Shown here: piece after piece, positions 26,701-38,700 of the stretch
How positions within the stretch are numbered: the stretch's first letter is position 1
Layout of the letters: each line of letters opens with the position of its first letter
Assembly: GCA_032622095.1 (NCBI GenBank)
Contig: CP136061.1
Span: 192,454,369 to 192,518,368 of the forward strand
DNA length: 64,000 nucleotides
Reading direction: 5' to 3'
Source: Siphonodentalium dalli
Lineage: Eukaryota > Mollusca > Scaphopoda > Gadilida > Siphonodentaliidae
Position numbers and translations under genes: made by a program
Notes under the pieces: generated by a model
What the model saw: the letters and a program-made list of their open reading frames with translations, nothing else
Told to the model about the DNA's origin: nothing
Databases searched by the model: none

Positions 26701-29700
26701 GCAATTCTGTTGAATGTCAAAGTTGAAAGTGTGAATTTTGAAAACTGCAAATTTTCCAATCAAGAGACATTCACAAGAATGTTAGAAAATCATCGGGATG
26801 ATTACTGACTACGAGTTAATTGGACTCACACAGTGTACTGCAATCATCATGTTCTCAATTCATGCGAATAACATGGGAGATACAGGACTGGAAACTGAAA
26901 ATTGTAGAGAAAGAAAATATATATACTGCAACAATGGCACAACCCAAAAAATACAGCATCATGCCAGACCTGTCACATATTGGTTAATAATGATTAATGA
27001 TTTAAAGATAGAGACTGTCTGTGAAGGTAGTGAACAGAGAGATGAGTTAGAATGCAGATAGGTGTAGATAACATGCAGCCCAGGCACAAAACATTAACTC
27101 GTTTTATATGTCATTGATGTTTCCAAGTTTCCTTTCGGCATTAACCATTTCAGTGCCAAGTCCGATTTTTGTATCAACCCATATTTCCTTGATCATTTTT
27201 CAAATTTATTGATTATAATAATGGATGGAAATTTATTGATTATAATACATTGATGGAAAGAGCTCTAAGAGCTCTTTCCATCAATGTATCACATTATTAT
27301 AATCAATAAATTTGATAACTGATCAAGGAAATATGGGTTGATGCAAAAATCCGACTTGGCTGAAAGGGTTAAAGGCAGAGGTAATGTTTAACACCAAAAT
27401 CATTCCTACATCTCTTGACACTGACATTTTTGTTCTATGGCATTGCTTTAGAATTGCATGAAATTCTATTTTGGCTTCTACAGGTATTTCTACGGCATCA
27501 ACTTTTGCTATTGCTACTTTCAAGCGCTGTTTTCATATAGTCATTAAAGGATTGCTATCCTGATGAATACAACAAAACACTATCGGAAAGGACCCCCTAT
27601 TATGAACACATTAACCCAAGTCCCATAACTATCGCATATTAAATAATCCGAAAAATAAATAAATAATACCTCCACCGGTTGTCCGGCTATCTCCTTCGCT
27701 AATCCTCATGAAATCATATGAGTTGACAAACTTAAAAAGTGGAATCAGAGTCGGAGTTAATTGCGTCTACCTATATGACGTCATCATATTATTTAATCAC
27801 AGTGGCGAGTGGCGATGTTAAAAGCATAGAATCGGCCGTGCGTGCATGTTTGATAGAATAACTATGACAGCATGTCAACAATTGAAATTAAGTATTGTAT
27901 GTGGTGTAATTTTGGCCGAGCTAAGGTTTATATATAATAATGCATACATTAGAGTTGTGAATAAAGTTATTAGTTTTCAATTGAAGCTTTTAAAAATAAT
28001 TTAATAAGTACATTGTTGTTGTGGACGTTTTATGGTCGGGATATTGAATAGACAGTGCCGCTAGAGTGCTAATTTTATAGGCCACTAACCACGCAGAGAA
28101 TTTTCATCTTTTCATTCAGCAAGATTGTATTTTGGGTAGATACATGTATATAGTGTTATCATATACATACTTCATTTACTATGAATATATACCTATTATG
28201 CGTGATATAAATGCACATTCTGCCATCCATACAAAGTACAAAAATAAACAAACTTATCTGTGTTACTGCATTACAATAAATTAAAATTAAACACTCTTTA
28301 TTGCCACACAGAGTCGGCAAGATTCTTTTGAATGCGCAATATTCCGAATATATGTATATATATATTGCCCTAATATATACATGATTCATAAATATTAGAA
28401 TAATCTTATCATATCATATCGCTAATGAATGGCGTGAAATTATTTATTACGATAAATTGAAACGCTCTTTATTGCCACACAAATAAGGGCATCTGGAAAC
28501 TGGAATGTTTTCGAGATGATCACTGTCTATTATATATAACATTGCAAGTCTTCGCATATGGATATATAATATATATAATATAACTTGGACTATTCCTGTA
28601 ATGAAAAAGACAAGAAAAACGAGCACACGTTTATATAGATAACTGCACGTAAAACCGAAATAATATACGATAATGTATTCATAAATTGTGGTAGAATATA
28701 CTTAATAATATTCCAAAATCTTCATCTGTGGTTTGTTTTACGAGAACAGTTATAGGACCAACATAAAATATGGGCATGATTTTATAATAACAGCACATCG
28801 CGATACAAATAATAACACGCTAAAGACATTTTATTATGAGAACTGTGACGTATTTCGGAAAAGTTGATGCATTCGCAGTGTTCGCCCACAATGCAGCAAA
28901 CGTCAAAAGCCACAATCAAATTCGTGATAACTTTGCGCTTACAAACTTTATATGCTATCGTTGCTTATCTATGAGTTGTTCAATGAGATACCAAATTATC
29001 GATCATGTTACATGAGACAATCACGTGAACGTACCGATCATGTGACTTTGTCTACAACACAAAATCTTCGGCTAACTTCAATTTTTTTTAAAATTATTAT
29101 AAAAATAAGATTAGAGGCTGAATATTAGATTCTATGTGCACAATGGACATTTTATAATTATCCGTATATTGAAAGAAAATACTAATATTTTTTTCAGGAT
29201 CATATTCCTTTAATTATTATATTGTTTTATTGATAGTCCCAGCTATAATGTTAGGAGAAAAAATATCCAGTGCACAACCCTTAAAATCAGATACAACAAA
29301 AGGAAATGCTGTAGAAAAAGCCACAGAAGCCAATACAGAATTTTATGCAATTCTAAAGCAATGCCATAGAAGAAAAATGACAATTTCAAGTGCTGTGTTG
29401 CATCACAATACGGAATATCTCTGGCATAGAAGTAATAGAAAATCAATCAATTCAGCTGGAGCAGTTGCCCCTTTTTTCTACTATACTCCACCATGCAATG
29501 CTTAAATGCAAACTACAAAAAAGAGTGCTCCCCCCACCAAACGAGTCAAGGAGTACAACCAGACTCAAAACAAGTGCAGAATCGCTAAAAAAATAAATTC
29601 CCTATATTAATAATTTTTTCTCAACTGGATAACTTTGATATGTATATACATTGTTTCAAAGATTTCTATTTCCAATTGTGTGTATTAAATATAGAATATG

Positions 29701-32700
29701 CTATAAATACCTCAGAAAAAGTAAGTTCATCCCTGATATAAACAAGGATATCTTCAGATGTGCTAATCAGGCCTGAGTATAAGGTGTCTGTCATTTGCAG
29801 AATGAGGTCCCCAGAGGGTGAATTTAGTGATGCTAGCCCAGAATTTACCCACTGGGGACCTCATTCTGCTTAGGCCTCATCTTCTCTGGAAAGATTCTTT
29901 ATTATCAAATTTCTATTGAAACTTCTTTACATAGATTCTATTTCTTTTTTTTTAGTTTAGTTTCTCCCTATGCCCAAATTGGCAGACAACACATTGCATA
30001 ATCAAGGTTCCCAATGGTTGTACATCACAATATTCACCTTTGGGAACTTCAATCTGAATCTATGTCTCCCATAGCATATGCAATGCAGAAATAAGGTCCC
30101 AGAGGATGAATTTGGTGACGCTAGCCCACTGTGCAGGATATCATCACTAAAAAAATCACTCTCTGGGGACCTCATTCTGCAAATGACAGGCACACTAAAC
30201 TCAGACTTTTTGGTAATCAGGATGCAATGAAAGTTTGGGAGGATGACCTCTTGCATACGGCAAACATATCTTTTAACAAACAAATGGTGAGTGGCTAAAT
30301 GCTTGAATGAACACAACTAAATGAGTCAACTTTCCATAAATAATAAAATCACTGGTTTCACTAAGAGGGAACATGTTCACATAAGCTGTACATTTGGTCA
30401 TGTTCAAATGTCAGAATTCTCGGTTAACGACAGGTGAACCTCTCCTTGGTACCTATGGCACCAAAGGGAGCAAGCAGTCGACAAATTACATAAGAGTGGA
30501 TAATGACACTGAATGATTAGACATTCCTTACCTACCGCAAGAAGGAAGTGGAAGCCTCATGCCGAGTCATGGCAGTATTGCAGGGTTTCTGCTAGGGGTT
30601 GGGGGAATATGGCCCCCTACTGACTTACCGATGTATAATGCGCATTCTGAGGGGAAATAGTGGGTCAGAAAGTTGGGACTTATAGACAGAAATCTACCTA
30701 CGGTAAATTAAAATATGAGAGGCTGATTACTACTAAACATTCGCCGACAAAGCGTCACCCAGGATGGTTGAGACAACTGTGCAAGTGGTCCGTGCTACTG
30801 ATCATGTCTTAATTCAGGCACCAAGTGCAGGATTCCTTGCAATCTGTTAAACATCAGTGTCGGTGATCGCTCGTCCTGTGTAAAAAGGGGGCTGAGCTAG
30901 GTCTGTGGCTATGTTGTGGCCAATATTAAGTCACGGTTGGGGAAGGGAATGAGGCCGCTGGACGGCCGGCCTTCTGTAGTAGCGGAAACCCTGTATTGAG
31001 TCCAGTGTCTACTCATTACAATGAGAGCACGGTGCCTCCAAGTCTTGTTGTGACATGGAGTTACATGCAGAACTAAGTTGTGCTTTGCATGAGTCCTGAA
31101 AATGGTTTTCTAACGGTTTTGTGACTTTTTAATTAAGCACCACCTCCGCAAATCAGTGCTCACTCAAGCATTAGCTCACTTCATCAGTCCTTATATACAG
31201 TAATGCCATAAATAATCGACTCCACAGCAGAAATATGGGTTATTTTTCAGGATTTAGTCGGAAATATGGCTTGTTGCCAGTGAGAGCTTTCCGATGAATT
31301 GCAACAAGCCATATTTCCGACTAAATCCTGAAAAATTACCCATTATTCTGCTGTGGATAAGGAGTCGATTATTTAGGGCATTACTGTACTTAATTTATAT
31401 GTGAAAATTTCCCAACAATCAGCCTGAGGATTCTTGTGATACAGTGTAATATGGAACTTACTTATTTTATGAGGTATTTATATAATTCAGGGTTTTTATC
31501 ATCATGCTGAGCATTGTATCTTCTAATCATGCAGGATAAGTAGAGCTTGTCAGATTTCCCTTCATGAATAGCCTGGTTAATTAGTGTGTCTGTGAGCTGA
31601 GCCGAGGCCAAAAAAATCCTGTTGACCATTTTTCAATCGAGGCAAATTTTATGAACTGCCAAAGTTTAAACACAAATTGAACCAAATTGCTACAGAAATT
31701 GTATTAGTAGCAAGTCAATGGATAATAGAATGTTTAGTAATTACAAGGACTATGTAACAAGGACTATCACAAAAATATTTGTGTGTACTTTTAAACCAGA
31801 CAAAAGACAGTCCAAATGTAACCTCTAGTTGATATATGTACAACTTGGCACTGTGTATATCCTCTATACTTTTATTTCTGCCTCGGCAAGTTCCTGCTAA
31901 CTAACAGAGTTAGGGAAATGATAGCATGTTAAAAGAGGTTCATGCTTAAGATAAAAGTCAGATGACAGAAAATTCAGCTTCTATATTATGTAGCCTTGAT
32001 GGTGATCGACTGTATGATCTCCCAATCTTGTGAAGGAAGTACTCAAAATCAATATGGTGCTTAAACGAAATCATTCCTTCAATAATATAAGGACTGAACT
32101 CCTGAATAAATATATTTAAAATATGACATTTTCAATGATTATAAGAATTTGTTTGTCTATAATAATTTGTAAAACAAATTCAACAAGATTATTTGTCCAC
32201 TCAGTCTTTAATAAATGATAATCTGATCAGATTTATGTCTCTGGAATTTGTATTCAGATCGTATATCTAGAATGACTGGGCTATCCCAAGATGACGTAAT
32301 AAAGTGTTTCCAAATATGGAGGGCATGCTTGATGCAGTAAATGTTTGTGAGAATCGTAGTACACATATTTAGTAGTAGCTATAAAACAACACGATGCAAA
32401 CCAATATTCAGTAATAAATATCGTTTGCTGATAAAAACTCAAAAATTGCGATGAGTATAATGAATTACGAAAATATTGCCTGTATTCTGTATTATAAAAG
32501 TTGTTATTATCCATCCCTTAACTAACACTATTTCTGATTGGGCAAAAGTTGCCACGTGATAGTCCGGGAAAAAGTCATATTGGACTCCAGAATGTCATAT
32601 TGGACTCCCACGTCACGAATTAACTATTGCGAAATAAATCGGTGATAAACATACAGATGGATTATAAAAATGTCATTATACATTGTTGTGTACAGTATGA

Positions 32701-35700
32701 GTTTTTCTTGTACTCGTCCAGGTTGTGGTGAAAAGTTATATTGGACTCGACACTGCGTGTCTCGTCCAATATGATTTTTCACCACAACCTGGACTCGTAC
32801 AAGAAAAACACATACTGTACACAACATTGTATAATAACTTTATATTATGTTTCACTATCTGTAAATATAATCAATCATGAAGCTGTGTTTGACTCTTTAA
32901 CCACAGCAGAATTATGGGTAATTTTTCAGGATTTAGTCGGAATATGGCTTGTTGCCATTCATCAGAAAGCTATCAGTGAGAGCTTTCCGATGAATGGCAA
33001 CAAGCCATATTTCCGACTAAATCCTGAAAAATTACCCATAATTCTGCTGTGATTAAGGAGTCGATTATTGTACTTGTCATTGGTTTCTAAAGAGACTGGA
33101 TTCCACTTGCAGTGAGCTGTTACAATAGCGCTCAGTCTGAGAATGAAGGGCATCCCATGAATTCTAGACACATATATCTTATAAGATTATCATTTTTTTT
33201 TAACGAGACTATTGTCGACTCAGGTGTGAAATGTGAGTCCTATCAATAGGCTACTAGGACTTCAGAAGAAGGTGACTGATAATGAATGATAGACCCCACT
33301 CTCCCAAAGATATAAATTTTCATTTCTATTACTAAGCAGCATCCATCTACATATGGACCCCACACTTCAGCAAAACACTCATCAAGCTTAAAAGGATGTG
33401 CAATGCTGAAGTATTTACTACCCATAATTTCTATAAGGGTAGGTAGGTAAGTGATTGTTTTGAGAATCTGTTTTAAATCAGTCATCTCAGAGATTTTCCT
33501 CCAATGGCAGTAGAAAGTTATTAATTTTGGAGTTATAGTGCATGTCTTGACATAATAGACATGCAAATTCAAACAATTTAAATCAGACAGATCATGGGAA
33601 AATTATTTTGAGAGTGCCAAAAATAATTTGTGTAATTTTGAGGCCATTATCTTCAGTAACAGCAAACACACAATATTTTTATTATGGATGTAAGCATTTA
33701 AATCAGTGGCGTTTGGTTTTGAAACCACCTTAGAACTAATAACGGTCGATTTGATATAATCTGTCCAAAATGTTTCTCACAAATCATGCCAATTGAAGTA
33801 CTATAGCTTGCTACCAGTATTAAAGCTGCATTTGTTTAAAATTGTATATTTTTTCTTTCACTACAGATATGCCGAAACAAACACGAGCCTAACAGAAGGC
33901 AACCTGGAAGTAGCACTGATCCCATAAATTTGAATTAAAATTTTGATTGTACGATCGAAAGTTCCCAAAATGGACAACTCTAGTAACATGGCAAAATGAA
34001 CATAATGACGTCCAATCTAATTTGGTTTGATACACTTTTACATGAAATTCTATAAATGTAATCTGTACCTTATCACTCCACTGTGCTCATTTGATTTGAG
34101 ATTGAATTTGATCTCCATTCTATTTGATTCGAAATACAATTCTAAATTTTAAGATTCACAGGACATTATTTTAAATAACATATCGTCATCTATTATGTAT
34201 ATATTATGTAAGATTTCTTTTCCTGAGAATTTGTCAAATGTGACTTCTCCAGATGAATTTAAAATGATTTTTTTTTTAAATATACAAAAAAACAGAAACA
34301 ATTTCTTATTAAGGCCCATGATCAAGAATATGTATAATATATATAAATATAATACATTAAAAAATCGGCAATTTAATTCAACTTGAAACCATATGCTATC
34401 AAACAGGCACCTTGGACTAGGCAAAAGGCAGCTAGTAACACGAATATGCAGTTCTTACCATATGAGGTTTATCTATGTAGGTGGATGCCTTGAATAATGA
34501 AGGAGCAAATTTAAATAAGTGCAATGAGAATTGGTGTGAGAATGAATCTTACCTATACTGTACCCTAATGATGAATGTGATGTTGTGTTACTACTCGAAT
34601 TAAACATACTAATTGCTGGAGAACTTGATGCTGAGGAAGATTTTTTAGTCAATCCACATGCTTCACGGGCTGCTTCATTGGCAAGACTAGATAAGACTTT
34701 ATCTGTGGCTAATCTTTTGTGATCTGTGTGGTTTGTGTTAAGGGAAGGCAGATGCGGTCTTTTTCCTGACAAAAGAAATTATTTAATTCACAAAATATGT
34801 TTAGGAAAACTCTTCTTTGAATCACAAAAAAAATATATTAGTATACCTGACTCATATTTGAACATTTCCTGTATTTCTATTAAAGGTACTCAATCCGATC
34901 AGACGCTCCTAAATTACTATTTCTTTGGCTTCGGGGGTAACAATATTTGATTCGAGTTGAGGAACCCACCCATCAAAGCTCAGATTGATTAGATATCGAT
35001 GTTTGAAGTTTGGAGATCTGGGCCTAAACTTATTCAGATCCACGTGCAAAACGGACAAATTGCGGTTGTAACTTAATGTAAGATGGATAACTCTAAAATC
35101 AAGTGGTTATTATTGTCAAATTAAGTTACAACCGCAATTTGTCCGTTTTGCACGTGATCTGAATAAGTTTAGGCCCAGATCTCCAAACTTCAAACATCGA
35201 TATCTAATCAATCTGAGCTTTGATGGGTGGGTTCCTCAACTCGAATCAAATATTTTTAACCCCGAAGCCAAAGAAATAGTAATTTAGGAGCGTCTGATCG
35301 GATTGAGTACCTTTAAAAAATTTAAAAATTTGACAGCGATATGATATCTATAACAGGCATCCCCCAAGAAGGGGGCTTTTTTTTTGGTCTTCGGTTTTTT
35401 TAGAAACAAAAAAAATTAATTGAGGCAAAATAAATGGCTTGGTCTGTACTTCCCTGTGAATAATCGCCATATACAATTTGAAACCAGTATTTTTTTCAAA
35501 TAGATGGACGAATGAATGAATGGACACCACTCATTTCATTCATAGCGTATTTGGTGGAACAAGAGCTGGGCTGTTGCCAGGTGCATATCCCCATGTGGTA
35601 TACTGCCTGGTGTGGGCATAACTATGACCCATGGCTGAGATACTCAAGCAGATGGGGAAAAAAATCAACATTTCCAGATAAACAAAGATTGCTGTTGCAA

Positions 35701-38700
35701 TTTAGGGGTCTATAAACTGAACAAGAACAAGATATGGGGTACTAATCAAAGCTAACTCACGTTCAGACCGCATCATGCTGCCAGAAGAAGGTGGATTGTC
35801 CATTTCTAAAGACCCTGGAATAAGTTGTCAATATATAATATATAAAACGAACCACATAGGCGTGTCAATGTGGTGAAATTGCACAAATTTGTTGTGGCGC
35901 AATTTTACAAAGAGGACACAAGTTGTAACTTGCGGCATGACATAACAAGCGCAATGAAATTCATCTTCTTTACATGTCTGTGTGGTTCGGTATTATTACA
36001 CACCAACATTCAATATTCTTGAGTATCAAATAATTGGTTCTGTTTGGTTCCCAAGCTACATAGTCATCTACTCAATACATAACGAAGTTGAATTATTATT
36101 GTAGTACTGGATGGGTTTTTGTGCATAACATCATTTACGTCACGCAAGCTATCGGGATAGCTCTAGTGCATTTGGATGAAATTATCACATGGATTGAAGT
36201 AACGTAATCAACCGAAAGATAACAATTGGTGCCCGAAACTTCACTATTCTGAACGCAGAATGGCATTTTGAGTCTGTAAGTGACTGAAAGCATTTTTACA
36301 TCCGAACTAAATGTGCATGCACATTGGATCAGTGTTTTGGAACCATTGCAAATTGCTGATTAGTGACATAATTAATTTTTTTTTAGAAGATTATCATAAT
36401 AGTCGGTCTTTAAATTTAGTTTTAAGTTAGATTTAGCAATGCATTTGCATAGTTTTCCTGTGAGAAGCTCTAATATAAACAACAGCTGGACAGAATAGGA
36501 CAAATCTAATTGCACTACTCTTTATCATGTACATGTAAGTTGCAGCTATCAGATAAGAAACAACATCATAAATTGATCACATAATTTACAGCTTCAAATC
36601 TAATTAAATTACACATACTTTTTTCCAAAACTTCTGTGATTCCTGCATTATCGGCTTCTAATTCCATTTTGAACTTTGAAAGCTCTAGATCCAACTTTCG
36701 TAAATGTCTATCAACCTGCAAAAGTCAGAATACAAATATGGTAGTGAAAAAGCAGACAGTTTAAAAAATGGAATGATAAAAAGGGTGAGTTGACTTTCGA
36801 GTGTTTATCTAAGCTAAAAGGACTAAATGCCGTTGAAGTGAAAATAGTGGCCTGTGAAGATTAGCATAAGATTCAAATTTGAAGTGATCAAGAAACATCA
36901 CTTCAATATATCATACCCATGAGGGGTGTTGTAACTGCATTGTGACTATATGGCCTGATGACTGGGAAACTAAAGCCACAGACAACTCAGACGATTGGTA
37001 AGCATGTCACTTTTCCAGTAGAAAAGGTAAATACAATTTGGTCATGGCAAATTAAATTATAGAAGGGTAGCAAGTCCCTTTTTTTAGTTATTATGTAGCA
37101 CATTACTAACAGCAAATGTGACATCTTTTGGAATGCCAAGATCCTGCCCCACTAATTACAAAGCTGGTTTTCGAACTCAAACCTGATATTGTTGTGAAAG
37201 ATTCATATACCAAATATGTCAAACAATTTTCTTTTGAAAATCAATCTTCATAATTATGTGATAAGATGAAAGTGTCAACGACACTGTAGTTCAACTTGGC
37301 AATGGGATCATGCCATATATTACAGTCCATAGAGTAATAGGGAACTTGGACAGTTTATATGCTTAAGTAAGTAGATGCATAAGCAGTTTGGGATTAATCG
37401 GATAAAAAATTTAGCTGTTGGGAGTGCCAAATGATGCAGTTATACTAATAGAAAGAGTAAAATCCGAGATGGCTCCCATTTAGAGGTCACCCCCGACGAT
37501 GCCGATGATTCCATATAAAGTTTGGTGATGATCGGTAGAGATGGGCGGTATTGAAATTTTAAGCTCGGTATCGGTATCGGTAAATTTCCGTTGATTTACC
37601 GCGGTATCGGTACGGTAATCGGTATTGCTATTAAATTACAAAACCAGAGCAGAAATTCCAGGTAAATTGTGGTAACTCGAGTTTTTAACTGAACAATGTA
37701 CATGAAAATATGCCCACTGATTTACTACATTCGCGACAACAGCTAAATGAGGCAACACAATGATTCAATTAGGTTATATTCAGACATCTCTTTGATCATT
37801 TACACGCAGGCCGTCGCACCACTTTTGAAAAGAATAAGAGATTGCATCATTGCATGGCTGCAATATCTATACGTGTCAATTTCGTCACATTTTCACGAGT
37901 GAATAGAATTGTGAGTAGTAATCAGTGATCACAATTCAAAAATCCTAATCAATACTAGCCGCAACGCCGAAATAAATCTTAGAATTTAATCAATTGATGG
38001 ATCTGTTCTATTTTTAGATAGTGAAAGTAGATTTTGATTCACTGTATAAATGATATCGGACCTTATTTCTGTTTATGCCGCCTGCATTGTCGATGTCTTT
38101 GAAGTAGCCAAAGCCACATGTTATACGGACTGCCACCACCTGAGTCAGTGTGGCATTGACGACGTTACAATGTAGCAATAAGTTACATCACTGCTTCTTT
38201 GATACACTGTGTAGTGTGTATCTATTCTAACAACTGCATTGATTGTTAGGCCCGTAACTAGGTCAGCCATCTGTGAGTGTTTATTCCTTTTGCTCGCTCA
38301 AGGCCTGTCAAACTGATAAAAGGTCACGGTCTTTGTGATGGTCTGATGGATTTGTATAATTCTGAGATTAATTTTAATTAAAGTACCGAATCAAAACTGT
38401 TTACTGAGAAACTTTACTCAATACGAAGACACATTAGTTGGCAACACATGAATAATTTCAATACCGAAAAGTCGGTATTTTTAGTTTTGATTCGGTACGG
38501 TAAATCGGTATTACGTTGATACCGATACCGCACGGTAAATACCGATTACCGCCCATCTCTAATGATCGGATGAGGGAGTTGGCCTCTTTTGTGCACTGAA
38601 GGATTTAGTCATACAAAGAGTAAAATCCAAGATGGCCGTTGACAGCCATGTTTTTCAATGGAAAAATTTGATGGCTCCCATCTAGTGGTCACCCAAAAGA

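Noticed and set aside
30581-30993. Confident hAT call
   Set aside because: The ends fit, but only tattg matches in the flanks; without an 8-bp duplication the call remains tentative.
34473-34772. 99-codon open frame as an independent small protein
   Set aside because: It is ING3 exon 7 plus intron read-through; the ATG is upstream of the acceptor.
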